A stretch of DNA of 64,000 nt from UBA5078 sp051252515 (GCA_051252515.1 JBPOFS010000002.1:248001-312000), one strand, 5' to 3'; counted from the stretch's first letter, positions 17,796 to 27,160 are shown. The notes: generated by a model from the letters alone, not told the origin. Made by a program: numbers and translations.

Positions 17796-18344
17796 ATGTC
17801 ACAGATCGATAAGAAACAAAATTTAATTTGGCTCGACTTAGAGATGACAGGGCTAGTGCCTGAAACTGATCGCATCATTGAGATCGCCACCCTTATCACT
17901 GATAGCGAGTTAAACGTGTTGGCCGAAGGTCCCGTGTTGGCAGTGAAACAGTCCGATGAGGCCTTGGCAGGCATGGATGAATGGAATCAGCGTACACACG
18001 GCCGATCAGGGCTAATCGAACGAGTGCAGAAGAGCGACGTTAGCGAAGCCGATGCGCAAGCTCAAACAATCGCATTCTTGAGTGAGTACGTGGACCAAGG
18101 CGCCTCTCCGATGTGCGGCAATAGTATCTGCCAAGACCGTCGATTCTTAGCGCGCTATATGCCCGACCTAGAGGCGTTTTTTCATTACCGTAATCTAGAT
18201 GTGAGTACGCTCAAAGAACTCGCTAAGCGTTGGTCGCCGGAAGTGCTCACGAGTCTTAAAAAGCGTGCGACTCACCAAGCGATGGAAGACATAAAGGATT
18301 CGATTGCGGAGCTAGAACATTACCGCAAACATTTCATTAAATAA
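17796..18344 (+). CDS. orn: Oligoribonuclease
   Basis: A 182-aa DEDDh 3'-5' exonuclease that degrades 2-5 nt RNAs and pGpG, the last step of RNA and c-di-GMP turnover; usually essential. Exo motifs: WLDLEMTGL (residues ~13-21), GNSICQDRRFLARYMP, and THQAMEDIKDSIAELEHYR. TAGGA upstream of the ATG. Its last 8 nt overlap the convergent queG. Confidence 0.97.
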   Translation: MSQIDKKQNLIWLDLEMTGLVPETDRIIEIATLITDSELNVLAEGPVLAVKQSDEALAGMDEWNQRTHGRSGLIERVQKSDVSEADAQAQTIAFLSEYVDQGASPMCGNSICQDRRFLARYMPDLEAFFHYRNLDVSTLKELAKRWSPEVLTSLKKRATHQAMEDIKDSIAELEHYRKHFIK

Positions 18345-19392
18345 TCCCGTGGCGCTGTAAAGCCCACTGGGTGTGCTCGCGCACTAAAGCCGAATCATGA
18401 AGGCTACGGGTTTGCAGCGCCGAGATAATCTCTGGCGTAGATTCGGCGTTGCCTAGTGCGACGGCGATATTGCGTAACCAACATTCATGTCCGATGCGGC
18501 GGATAGCGGAACCTTCGGTACGTTGTAAAAACTCCTCTTCCGTCCACTTGAATAAATTGACTAAAGACGTGTCATCGAGCCCATGACGAGGAGCAAAGTC
18601 TTCCTCTTGGCTGATGCGCGTAAATTTATTCCAAGGGCAAATGAGTTGGCAGTCGTCGCAGCCAAAAATACGATTGCCCATCATAGGGCGCAACTCTTCA
18701 GGAATCGAAGTGCGTAGCTCAATCGTGAGATAAGAAATACAGCGGCGTGCGTCCAATACATTGGGTCCGACAAAGGCCTTGGTCGGGCAGATGTCCAGGC
18801 ACGCAGTGCAAGTGCCGCAATGACCAGTAGTGGGAGTGTCGACCGGTAGTGGAAGATCGGTGAAAAGTTCTGCAAGAAAAAACCACGAACCCGCTTTGCG
18901 ATTGATCAGCATCGTGTTCTTTCCAATCCACCCCATTCCCGCTTTCTCTGCAAGTGCGCGCTCCAAAATGGGGGCGCTATCAACAAAGGCTCTGTAACCA
19001 AAAGGCCCTGCGGCTTCCGATACTTTTGTGGCTAGGCGCTGCAGGCGTTTGCGAATGAGTTTGTGATAATCGCGCCCACGCGCATAGCGTGAAATATAGG
19101 CTTTATCTGGAGTCTTTAGTTCTGCAATGGAATTTGTAGAGGTGAGTGCGTAATCCATGCGGACGCAAATGGCGCGCAGAGTCTCTGGCACGAGTAACTC
19201 TGGCGCTAGGCGTAGCTCGGCGTGACGCTCCATATAACTCATATCACCGTGGTATTGATTGCCGAGCCATTTTTCTAGGTGCGGGCGATACTCCGACATA
19301 TCGATATCGGCAATACACACCTCTTGAAATCCAAGCTCTACTCCCCAGACTTTTATATCGGCGGCGAGTTTATCTAAATCAATAGCAGACAT
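18337..19392 (-). CDS. queG: Epoxyqueuosine reductase
   Basis: A 351-aa cobalamin- and Fe-S-dependent enzyme making the final step to queuosine in tRNA. Two 4Fe-4S motifs are visible: CGTCTACLDICPTKAF and CDDCQLICPWNKF (residues ~190-255), after the DUF1730 domain (RYARGRDYHKLIRKRL) and GWIGKNTMLI. The C-terminal HEAT-like tail is present. Position beside orn matches the conserved order. Confidence 0.95.
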   Translation of the reverse strand: MSAIDLDKLAADIKVWGVELGFQEVCIADIDMSEYRPHLEKWLGNQYHGDMSYMERHAELRLAPELLVPETLRAICVRMDYALTSTNSIAELKTPDKAYISRYARGRDYHKLIRKRLQRLATKVSEAAGPFGYRAFVDSAPILERALAEKAGMGWIGKNTMLINRKAGSWFFLAELFTDLPLPVDTPTTGHCGTCTACLDICPTKAFVGPNVLDARRCISYLTIELRTSIPEELRPMMGNRIFGCDDCQLICPWNKFTRISQEEDFAPRHGLDDTSLVNLFKWTEEEFLQRTEGSAIRRIGHECWLRNIAVALGNAESTPEIISALQTRSLHDSALVREHTQWALQRHGII

Positions 19393-19401
19393 TGTTGCTC
19401 T

Positions 19402-20541
19402 CTAAAGCGCGCAGAGAATATCTGCCGCCGCTTTCAGTGTGGAATCGTCTTTGCAAAAACAAAAACGCAAAAAAGTGGCGTCTGGCGCTTGTTGATAAAA
19501 CGGAGACAGCGGTATGGCAGCAACCCCTTTTTCCTGTGTGAGGAAGTTAGCAAACTCAACGTCTTTCATAGAACTGATTGCGCTGTAGTCCACTAGCTGA
19601 AAGTAAGTGCCACCTGATGGCGTGAACTTAAAGCGAGACGGTTCCAGCAGTCGACAAAAGGTGTCGCGTTTTTCTTGATAAAAAGCAGGCAACTCAATCG
19701 CGTGCTCGGGGCACTCTTGCATGAAATCAGCAATGGCGTATTGAATGAAGCTAGGTGAGGTAAAGGTGACAAATTGATGAACCTTGCGAAACTCCGTTGT
19801 CATTGCCGCAGGGGCAACACAATAGGCAAGCTTCCAGCCGGTGGCGTGGTAAGTCTTCCCAAAGGAGAATACGGCAAAGCTTCTTTGTCTGAGTTCTTCG
19901 TGGCGCAAAACGCTTTCGTGCTGGCCGTCGTCGAAAACCATGTGCTCATAGACTTCATCGGACAAGACTACTATATCGGTGTCGCGAGTCAGTTGAGCAA
20001 GAGTGTCGATATCGTCCTTGCTTAAGATCGCCCCACTTGGGTTGTGCGGGGAATTGATGATGATCATTCGAGTGCGCGGAGTAAGTGTGGCTTGCACTTG
20101 GTTCCAATCGATACTGAAATTGGGGAGCTGCAAGGCGATGTGAATTGCCTTCCCGCCGGCTAATGTGATGGCTGGGTCATAAGAGTCATAGGCGGGATCG
20201 AAGACAATCACTTCGTCTCCTACGCTGACGCTGGCATGAATCGCATCGAACAAGGCCTCGGTGGCACCCGAGGTCACAGTAATTTCATGATCCATGTCGG
20301 CATCAAACCCGTATAGGTCTTTAACTTTCGTAGCGATAGCCGCGCGTAAGACAGGTACCCCTGTCATAGGGGGGTACTGATTTTTTTGATCGTTGAGGTA
20401 ATGTGCCACCAACTCACGTAAGCGGTCCGGGCAATCGAAGTCAGGAAACCCTTGTGAGAGGTTGATGGCCCCATGGTCATGTGCCATTCTCGACATAACA
20501 GTAAATATAGTGGTGCCAATATCGGGAAGTTTGCTACGCAA
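19402..20541 (-). CDS. PLP aminotransferase, class I/II, methionine aminotransferase-like
   Basis: A 379-aa fold-type I aminotransferase. The PLP lysine is in FSFGKTYHATGWK (residues ~234-246). Other motifs: INLSQGFPDFDCP, INSPHNPSGAIL, LSDEVYEHMVF. The GFPDF and TYHATGWK motifs are characteristic of the YbdL/MtnE-like methionine or kynurenine aminotransferase group; I favour methionine aminotransferase. 9 nt downstream of it on the same strand lies queG, so they may be cotranscribed. Divergent from ovoA. Confidence 0.85.
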   Translation of the reverse strand: MRSKLPDIGTTIFTVMSRMAHDHGAINLSQGFPDFDCPDRLRELVAHYLNDQKNQYPPMTGVPVLRAAIATKVKDLYGFDADMDHEITVTSGATEALFDAIHASVSVGDEVIVFDPAYDSYDPAITLAGGKAIHIALQLPNFSIDWNQVQATLTPRTRMIIINSPHNPSGAILSKDDIDTLAQLTRDTDIVVLSDEVYEHMVFDDGQHESVLRHEELRQRSFAVFSFGKTYHATGWKLAYCVAPAAMTTEFRKVHQFVTFTSPSFIQYAIADFMQECPEHAIELPAFYQEKRDTFCRLLEPSRFKFTPSGGTYFQLVDYSAISSMKDVEFANFLTQEKGVAAIPLSPFYQQAPDATFLRFCFCKDDSTLKAAADILCAL

Positions 20542-20720
20542 GGGTTTGCCTCATTTCATAAGCGTTAAGAGTGTGGCGGTCAGTTTACCGCAACCGATAG
20601 TCAACTCAAGCGACGCGCCTACTTAAGGCTTATAGAGCCTAAAAAGTGTAACGATGACGCGCCGTCCTAGTCATTAGCTTATAGGCATACTGACCTAAAT
20701 TGACAGTACGATGGAATCCG

Positions 20721-23057
20721 ATGAAAAAAATACCCAATAAGATTAGCGCGATAGGGGACGAAACGCAGATGAGCCCAGTGATCAGTACCGCAAGATTGGC
20801 TCCTAAACCCACATCCTCACTGCGATTACTGAATCTTGAGGCTGGGCGCGACGCCATCGAGCATTATTTCGACAATACCTGGGGGCTAACAGAGAGCCTG
20901 TTTTCCGCCCTTGTCAGCGAAGAGGCCTATTTCCTGCGGCCCTATCATAAGTCTCGGCATCCGCTTATTTTCTATTATGCTCACCCCGTGACCTTCTATA
21001 TTAATAAGCTTCTTGTGGCGGGGCTTATTGCAGAGCCAGTGAACCCACATTTTGAAGTCTTGTTTGAAACCGGCGTCGACGAAATGAGTTGGGATGATCT
21101 TCATGAAGAGGATCAAACCGTGTGGCCCGAGCTGCAAGAGGTAGTCGCCTATCGCAAGAGCGTGTATAACATCGTCAAAACCTTAATACGGACACACCCT
21201 GCATTTGCTGAGCCCATTACGATAGATAGCCCCGCTTGGGCTCTCGTTATGTGTTTCGAGCATGAGCGTATTCACCTCGAGACCTCCAGTGTCTTAATGC
21301 GTGAGATGCCGGCAGAACACCTGAAGACCCCAGACAATTGGCCAAAGGTTCTACTTAGCGATGCCTCTCAGCCCCACACCCAGCCCGAGGCGGGAGTGCA
21401 CTACCCAGCGAGCAACCCTATGCTCAGTGTTGAGTCGAGCCGCGTTAGATTAGGAAAGCCAAAAGATTGGCCCAGCTTTGGCTGGGATAACGAGTACGGC
21501 GAGGATCGACGAGATTGCGCCGCCTTTAGTGCGAGTCAACGGCTCATAAGTAATGGCGAGTTCTATGAGTTTGTCGCCAGTGGCGGATACCTCGAGGATC
21601 AGCACTGGAGCGAAGATGGATTGGCTTGGCGACGTTATCGCAATACGCGATGGCCAAGTTTCTGGGTGCAAGACGGCCCAGTGGGTTCGCATCGATTTAA
21701 GCTGCGCACCACTTTTAGCGTAGAAGAGATGCAATGGTCCTGGCCCGTTGTCGCCAATTTCTATGAAGCCAAAGCCTATTGTGCTTGGCGCAGTGAGCGC
21801 GATGACGTAGAGGTGCCTTATCGCCTTCTTAAAGAAAGCGAACATTGGGCTATGCGAGACCCGGCAATGCAAGATGCCAAAATTTGGAGTGCGCGCGATA
21901 CCGATACAGTTAATATTGATCGAGTGATGGCCGATGAGGCCGAGCTCGCCAGTGTCTATGAAGTGAATAATAATCTTCACTTTGGCAGCGAAGGACCGGT
22001 GGATAAGTTCGTTCCTAATGCACGCGGGTTTAACGATGTGTTCGGTAATCTTTGGCAATGGTGTGAAGATACATTCCATCCTTTGCCTAAATTTCAAATC
22101 CACCCCTATTATGTCGATTTCAGTGCCCCTTGTTTTGATGGCCAACATCAAATGATTCTTGGGGGCTCTTTTATCAGCACGGGTGATGAGGCGAGCATGT
22201 GGTCTCGTTTCCATTTTAGACCGCACTTCTTTCAGCATGCTGGCTTTAGAATTGTGCAAAGTGAAAAAGACTTGGAGCAAGATCAAGATCGCTACGAAAC
22301 AGATGCCCTGCTTAATCAATATATGCTGTTTCATTATGGCAGTGTTCTTGAAAACAGAGACGCCGAAATTAGTGGCCGTGTTGGCCATCCTACTGTGCAG
22401 GAATTTATTCCGGCAACAGTGGCGTTAGTCGAAAAATATACTCAGCAATATGGTCGAGTGCTTGATCTTGGTTGTGCCGTAGGTCGCGCAAGTTTTGAAC
22501 TGAGCAAGCATTTCTCTGAGGTCATTGGTTTGGACTATAGTCAGTCTTTTGTCGATGCTGCCGTGCGTATGCAAGAGCAAGATCAGGTGGAATACCGACG
22601 TCATGAATCGGGGCGTCATTATACGCAACTTACCGCGCAGCTTGACTGCGATGTGAAGCGCGAGCGCGTGCAATTTGTGCAAGGCGATGCGGGTGATATC
22701 AATGCGGCAGCGAGTGATTCTATCTCGATGCAAGGATTCGATGCGGTATTGCTGAGCAATCTGCTTTGCCGGCTTCCTGACCCTAAAGCGTGTTTGGATC
22801 AGTTTGTAAAAAACGACGCGGTCCTAAGCAAAGGCGGCGTGTTGGTGATTATTTCCCCTAATAGTTGGATGGAGCCCTACACAGAAGCCGAGCACTTCAT
22901 CGATGCCGACAGCAATGCTGGCGCGTTGGGTAAGCTGGGCAAAATCCTCGACGGATTTGAGCTTGTGCATGAGGATGATTTGCCATTCATGATTCGCGAG
23001 CATCGTCGCAAATACGAATATGTTGTGAGCCAAGTCTCCGTGTGGCGAAAGCGATAG
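20721..23057 (+). CDS. ovoA: Ovothiol biosynthesis protein OvoA (5-histidylcysteine sulfoxide synthase / N-methyltransferase)
   Basis: Three domains in order. An N-terminal DinB-like domain carries the iron-binding HX3HXE motif in FEHERIHLE (residues ~180-188). A formylglycine-generating-enzyme-like domain spans ~230-520 (VFGNLWQWCEDTF, GGSFIST, RFHFRPHFFQHAGFR). A C-terminal SAM methyltransferase starts near 555 (VLDLGCAVGRASFELS). This is the full OvoA layout: oxygen-dependent joining of cysteine to the histidine imidazole, then pi-N-methylation of the thiol-histidine. I chose ATG 20721 (778 aa, GGAA upstream); a TTG at 20700 and an ATG at 20769 are alternatives. The C-S lyase OvoB is not evident beside it, although the divergent PLP aminotransferase-fold enzyme is a neighbour. 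Ovothiol is a redox thiol. Confidence 0.93.
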   Translation: MKKIPNKISAIGDETQMSPVISTARLAPKPTSSLRLLNLEAGRDAIEHYFDNTWGLTESLFSALVSEEAYFLRPYHKSRHPLIFYYAHPVTFYINKLLVAGLIAEPVNPHFEVLFETGVDEMSWDDLHEEDQTVWPELQEVVAYRKSVYNIVKTLIRTHPAFAEPITIDSPAWALVMCFEHERIHLETSSVLMREMPAEHLKTPDNWPKVLLSDASQPHTQPEAGVHYPASNPMLSVESSRVRLGKPKDWPSFGWDNEYGEDRRDCAAFSASQRLISNGEFYEFVASGGYLEDQHWSEDGLAWRRYRNTRWPSFWVQDGPVGSHRFKLRTTFSVEEMQWSWPVVANFYEAKAYCAWRSERDDVEVPYRLLKESEHWAMRDPAMQDAKIWSARDTDTVNIDRVMADEAELASVYEVNNNLHFGSEGPVDKFVPNARGFNDVFGNLWQWCEDTFHPLPKFQIHPYYVDFSAPCFDGQHQMILGGSFISTGDEASMWSRFHFRPHFFQHAGFRIVQSEKDLEQDQDRYETDALLNQYMLFHYGSVLENRDAEISGRVGHPTVQEFIPATVALVEKYTQQYGRVLDLGCAVGRASFELSKHFSEVIGLDYSQSFVDAAVRMQEQDQVEYRRHESGRHYTQLTAQLDCDVKRERVQFVQGDAGDINAAASDSISMQGFDAVLLSNLLCRLPDPKACLDQFVKNDAVLSKGGVLVIISPNSWMEPYTEAEHFIDADSNAGALGKLGKILDGFELVHEDDLPFMIREHRRKYEYVVSQVSVWRKR

Positions 23058-23115
23058 TCGCAAGCAGGCTCTAAGGGTAAACTGCATCTCTTCCTATTGA
23101 CCCTAGAGGTTTGCG

Positions 23116-23598
23116 ATGCAGATTAAGATTTTTGCCACCGGCGGAACCATCGATAAGGTGTATTTCGATAAGAACAGTGATTTTGAGGTGGGTGAGCCGC
23201 AGGCGGCCGTTATCCTAGGCGCCTCCAATGTGGATATCGATTATTCTGTGGAATCGATACTGAAAAAAGACAGTATCGATTTTACCGAAGATGATCGAAA
23301 AATGATTCGTCACACCGTTGAGACAGACGTTGCCAGTCGAATCATTATCACCCACGGCACTGATACGATGGTGCAAACCGCACAATTGTTAGCAGGTATC
23401 GCCGATAAAACGATCGTGTTAACAGGGGCTATGCTTCCCGCATTATTCAAAGATAGCGACGCCGTCTTCAATATGGGCTGTGCGACTATCGCCGTGCAAA
23501 CACTGCCGGCTGGAGTCTACATCGTCATTAATGGACGGGTGTTCGATCCGAGTAAAACCAAAAAAAATCTTAGCTTGAAGCGCTTCGAAACTCAGTAA
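23116..23598 (+). CDS. Short asparaginase-family protein (N-terminal domain only)
   Basis: 160 aa, matching only the N-terminal domain of L-asparaginases. The nucleophile motif FATGGTIDK (residues 5-13) and the second catalytic motif IITHGTDTMVQTA are intact, as is the VLTGAMLP strand. The C-terminal domain that completes the active site in the usual ~330-aa dimer is absent, and the ORF ends at a clean stop 28 nt before glrK. Stand-alone short homologues are known in proteobacteria. Activity and substrate are uncertain. AGAGG precedes the ATG. Confidence 0.85.
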   Translation: MQIKIFATGGTIDKVYFDKNSDFEVGEPQAAVILGASNVDIDYSVESILKKDSIDFTEDDRKMIRHTVETDVASRIIITHGTDTMVQTAQLLAGIADKTIVLTGAMLPALFKDSDAVFNMGCATIAVQTLPAGVYIVINGRVFDPSKTKKNLSLKRFETQ

Positions 23599-23626
23599 AC
23601 TCAACGCGGACGAGTCACTAAACCCC

Positions 23627-25042
23627 ATGCAATTATTTACCACTCGATCAATCAGGCAGCTAGTGATTATTGGCTTCTCTGCAGTGGCGGCATTGCTAAT
23701 TGTGGCTCTATTGGTCACAGCCCAGCAACTCGAACGCCTAAGCCAACAGAGCCAGAATACCGTAACGGTGGTGGCCACTGGCATGAGTGCTAGTCGACAG
23801 CTAATTCAGCAAACCATCGCTATGGAGCGTAACGCTCGTCAATACGCGATTTTAGGTGAAGAAGAACTCTATCAGCTCTATCTCAATCGCCGAGCGGAAT
23901 ACTTTGAAACACTTGGTGAGATCTCTGAATTAGGCATTGACCAAGGCGTCGTCCCATTGGTCGATGAGCTTCTGGCACTTGAAAGCAGTGCCTTTGAAAA
24001 TGTTGGGCAAGGCCAAGTGAGTAATGATTCCGCCACGGCCTTTCCTGAGTTGTCGCGCCTGGCCTATCAAATCGCAACCGCTATCGAGCAGTGGATCGAT
24101 CAACAACAAGCCGATTTACAAGAGCGAAGTGCGAGCACGCAACAGTCATTAACCCTACAAGCCCTGCTCTTTATTGCTGCTGCGTCAGGGTTGGCCGCCG
24201 TGTTTGTTTTGTTAATCACGCGTCCGCTAAAACAGATCGATCGGGCCATTAATAAAATTGGCAGTGGCGAATACTCTAAAAGTATCAGTATTAAAGGGCC
24301 GCTAGACTTACAGGCCTTGGGGACGCGCTTAGATTGGTTGCGCGGGCGGCTCGAAGAGCTTGAACAGCAACGAACCTCGTTTCTGCGTCATGTGTCCCAC
24401 GAACTTAAAACACCCCTTGCCTCTATGCAGGAGGGGGCCTCGTTGCTTAATGATGGCGTTGTTGGAACATTGACGAGCGAGCAGCGTGAGATCAGTCAGA
24501 TCATTGCGAGTAATTGTCAGCGTTTGCAAGGCCTCATTGAAGAGTTGCTGCGCCATAATGCGCAAAACTTCGATGTGCTCAATGCCATGCCTGTAAGCGT
24601 GCGCTTCGATAAAATTGTTGAAGGCGTGGTGGCCGCCCACGAACTAGCAGTGCAGTCTGGTCAATTAGAAGTGGCGCTAAGCCTAGTAAAGGCAAAAGTC
24701 ACCGTCGACCCTGAGCGCCTAAGAGTCATCGTAGATAATTTATTTACCAATGCTGTGAAATTCTCGCCAGTAAACGCTGTCATAAGCATAGAGCTTCTCG
24801 CGCAGAAGGATCACGTGACCCTGAGCATTCAAGATCAAGGTCCGGGAATCCCTACGCAGGAACAAGACAGAATATTCGAGGCGTTCTTTCAAGGCTCCGT
24901 TCAAGCCAATAAACAATATAGTGGGACTGGGCTAGGGCTGGCCATTGCCAGCGATTATGCCGCGTCTATTGGGGCCACATTGACACTCGTTGAAAGTGAT
25001 ACAGGGGCGTGTTTCAAGCTTGTTATGCCTGTTTCTTTATAA
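23627..25042 (+). CDS. glrK: Sensor histidine kinase GlrK/QseE
   Basis: A 471-aa inner-membrane kinase. TM1 covers residues ~13-33, a periplasmic sensor of ~140 residues follows, and TM2 covers ~173-195. HAMP follows, then HisKA with phospho-acceptor His in FLRHVSHELKTPLASMQEG (~255), and HATPase (VDNLFTNAVKFSP, IQDQGPGIP, GTGLGLAIA). The order kinase - lipoprotein - sigma-54 response regulator is that of enterobacterial glrK-qseG-glrR, an envelope-stress system that controls the glmY small RNA. No sensor ligand can be read. Confidence 0.88.
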   Translation: MQLFTTRSIRQLVIIGFSAVAALLIVALLVTAQQLERLSQQSQNTVTVVATGMSASRQLIQQTIAMERNARQYAILGEEELYQLYLNRRAEYFETLGEISELGIDQGVVPLVDELLALESSAFENVGQGQVSNDSATAFPELSRLAYQIATAIEQWIDQQQADLQERSASTQQSLTLQALLFIAAASGLAAVFVLLITRPLKQIDRAINKIGSGEYSKSISIKGPLDLQALGTRLDWLRGRLEELEQQRTSFLRHVSHELKTPLASMQEGASLLNDGVVGTLTSEQREISQIIASNCQRLQGLIEELLRHNAQNFDVLNAMPVSVRFDKIVEGVVAAHELAVQSGQLEVALSLVKAKVTVDPERLRVIVDNLFTNAVKFSPVNAVISIELLAQKDHVTLSIQDQGPGIPTQEQDRIFEAFFQGSVQANKQYSGTGLGLAIASDYAASIGATLTLVESDTGACFKLVMPVSL

Positions 25043-25094
25043 TGTCGTTAATGCAAACGATGAGTGCCAAAAACCATACGATAAGGACATTTCT

Positions 25095-25586
25095 GTGAAC
25101 CGGTTCAATCTTTGCTTGCTGGCCCTTGGCCTTTTTACCCTTTCCGCTTGTACAACTACTCCCTTCAGTCTCGATGGGCTGACAAGAGTGGATCCACTGA
25201 ACTATTACCAATGGGTATTGCAAGCCGAGGATATCCAACTGCAAGAAGAGCGCATTCGATTCGCAACATTGCCGATCGGCGAGAAAAGCGCTGCAGTAAA
25301 CATTCGTCATGCAATCTTGCTCAGCGCTCGCCATGAAAGCGACACTCCAAGTGAGTTAGAAGCGTTAACGATGATTGCCAGTGTCGATATGGATTCATTG
25401 CCAGCGGACTATCAAGCCTTTGCAGTGTTGTGGCGTGATGTGCTTAATGCGCGTCAGCTTGCAAAAGATAGCCAGGAATTGATTTTGACTCTAGAGCAAG
25501 AGAAAGCATTATTACAAACGCAGATTGACGCACTGACCTCTATCGAACAACAGCTTAATAGCCGCGAGTCATTGCAAGGTCTATAA
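25095..25586 (+). CDS. qseG: QseG-like outer-membrane lipoprotein of the GlrKR system
   Basis: 163 aa from a GTG at 25095, chosen because it directly precedes a lipoprotein signal peptide (LCLLALGLFTLSAC, lipobox LSAC) and has AAGGAC upstream. The mature part is mostly helical, ending in a predicted coiled coil of ~45 residues rich in Gln, Leu and Glu. Between kinase and regulator genes, as in E. coli where QseG interacts with QseE/GlrK. Sequence similarity to E. coli QseG is judged by position and architecture, so the name is a moderate-confidence assignment. Confidence 0.72.
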   Translation: MNRFNLCLLALGLFTLSACTTTPFSLDGLTRVDPLNYYQWVLQAEDIQLQEERIRFATLPIGEKSAAVNIRHAILLSARHESDTPSELEALTMIASVDMDSLPADYQAFAVLWRDVLNARQLAKDSQELILTLEQEKALLQTQIDALTSIEQQLNSRESLQGL

Positions 25587-25621
25587 GTTCGTTACCCACA
25601 TCATTAAGGAAAGCCCTCTGT

Positions 25622-26983
25622 ATGCCGAACAAGCACCGAATTTTATTAGTCGATGATGATGCCGATTTATTGCGATTAATTAGTGTGCGCCTCAGTGCCA
25701 ATGATTACGAAGTGGTGGCTGTGAGCAGTGCTGAAGATGCCTTGGTGAAACTGGGCTCGTTTCGCCCCCATGTGTTGGTGACGGATTTGCGTATGCCTGG
25801 CATGGACGGCATGGAATTGTTTGAACGCTTACAGCAGCGTGACCTGCGTCTGCCGGTGATTATGCTAACCGCCCATGGAACGATTCCCGAGGCTGTCGCG
25901 GCGACCCAGAAAGGGGTTTTTAGTTATCTTGTAAAACCATTCGATGCGCAAACCCTGCTCTCCCATATTGAGAAAGCCTTAGAGCAAAGTGGAGAGATGG
26001 ACACCCCAGCGCAGGATGGCGAAGACACTGCGTGGCGTTCCGAGATTGTCAGTTGCAGCCAAGTGATGGAGAACCTTCTTGCGCAAACTAAAGCCGCTGC
26101 TGTCACCGATGTCAGTGTGCTCGTGCAGAGCCTGACAGGCACCGGTAAAGAGCTTTTAGCCTCTGCCATACACAAAGCGAGCGCTAGGCGCGACAAGCCC
26201 TTTATGGCGCTCAATTGCGCCGCACTCCCAGAGGCGTTGCTCGAATCAGAGTTGTTTGGTCACGTCGCAGGGTCATTCACTGGGGCGAGTAAGGCGCACG
26301 CCGGATTGTTTCTCGCCGCCAATGAAGGGACAGTGTTTCTAGATGAGATTGGCGATATGCCTATCGCGGCGCAGGCAAAGCTTTTGCGAGTGCTCGAGCA
26401 GCATGAGGTGCGCCCAGTGGGCTCTACCCAAACCACGCCGGTCGATGTCCGTATTATTGCGGCGACGCACCAGGATCTTAATGAGAAGGTGGCACAGGGC
26501 ACTTTTAGAGAGGATCTATTCTATCGTTTGAATGTGATCACCCTAGAGCTGCCGCCGTTGTCAGAGCGACGTGAGGATATTGCCCTCCTAGCGAAGCATT
26601 TCTGTAAGTCATTGTCCGAGCGGCACAACAAAGGCGAGGTGCGCTTCTCGCCAGAGGCTATGGAGATATTGCTAGGAGCACCATGGCCAGGCAATGTCAG
26701 GCAGCTACTCAATATCGTGGAGCAATGCGTGGTGTTGACGTCCACGCCGCTCATTGCCAAACCTCTAGTGGAGCGCGCTTTACGGTTTAAATCTAGCCGC
26801 CTATTAGGGCTCAATGAGGCCAAAGAACAGTTTGAACATGACTACCTACTGCGCCTGCTTAATCTTACTGAAGGCAATATTGCCCTTGCCGCACGGCTAT
26901 CTGAGCGTAATCGCAGCGAGTTCTACAATCTATTGAAGCGCCATGGATTGGACCCTGCCCAGTTCCGAAACCCGGAGGAATAG
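25622..26983 (+). CDS. glrR: Sigma-54-dependent response regulator GlrR
   Basis: A 453-aa NtrC-family activator. Receiver: LVDDDADLL with phospho-acceptor Asp in VLVTDLRMPGMDG (~57) and Lys in LVKPFDA. AAA+ domain: the sigma-54 contact loop reads GSFTGA (usual GAFTGA), Walker B LDEIGDMP, and sensor region REDLFYRLNVI. Fis-type helix-turn-helix at the C-terminus (EGNIALAARLSERNRSEFYNLLKRH). Odd: the Walker A motif reads SLTGTGKE, with serine for the usual first glycine. Two sigma-54 promoters with GlrR-like sites lie directly downstream. Confidence 0.9.
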   Translation: MPNKHRILLVDDDADLLRLISVRLSANDYEVVAVSSAEDALVKLGSFRPHVLVTDLRMPGMDGMELFERLQQRDLRLPVIMLTAHGTIPEAVAATQKGVFSYLVKPFDAQTLLSHIEKALEQSGEMDTPAQDGEDTAWRSEIVSCSQVMENLLAQTKAAAVTDVSVLVQSLTGTGKELLASAIHKASARRDKPFMALNCAALPEALLESELFGHVAGSFTGASKAHAGLFLAANEGTVFLDEIGDMPIAAQAKLLRVLEQHEVRPVGSTQTTPVDVRIIAATHQDLNEKVAQGTFREDLFYRLNVITLELPPLSERREDIALLAKHFCKSLSERHNKGEVRFSPEAMEILLGAPWPGNVRQLLNIVEQCVVLTSTPLIAKPLVERALRFKSSRLLGLNEAKEQFEHDYLLRLLNLTEGNIALAARLSERNRSEFYNLLKRHGLDPAQFRNPEE

Positions 26984-26999
26984 CGCCTCTGCGCCGTAG

Positions 27000-27080
27000 T
27001 GTCGTGCTAGCCCAACAAATGAAGGCAATTAAAACAAAGACTTAAGGTTTGACGCTAGGAAGTGTCGTGATTACCCAACA
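27000..27080 (+). promoter_or_regulatory. Twin putative GlrR enhancer sites, unit 1
   Basis: Two sites of the form TGTC-N10-AACA start at 27000 and 27063, exactly 63 bp (about six helical turns) apart. Both share the left part TGTCGTG. The known enterobacterial GlrR site is TGTC-N10-GACA. They lie about 100 and 163 bp upstream of the predicted sigma-54 start site for the 68-aa gene, a usual enhancer distance. Confidence 0.72.
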
Positions 27081-27144
27081 CATTGAACGGGTTTAAACGG
27101 CTCTTTATTTTATAACTTACTGATTATTAAGACTATATTCTACT

Positions 27145-27160
27145 TGGTACGAAGATTGCT
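27145..27160 (+). promoter_or_regulatory. Sigma-54 promoter, unit 1
   Basis: TGGTAC-G-AAGA-TTGC-T matches the -24/-12 consensus TGGCAC-R-N4-TTGC-W with one change and exact spacing. Predicted start near 27171, giving a ~53-nt leader to the 68-aa gene. Confidence 0.78.

Noticed and set aside
21450..22388. 312-aa frame antisense to ovoA.
   Set aside because: It lies wholly opposite a clearly functional three-domain enzyme and has no domain of its own.
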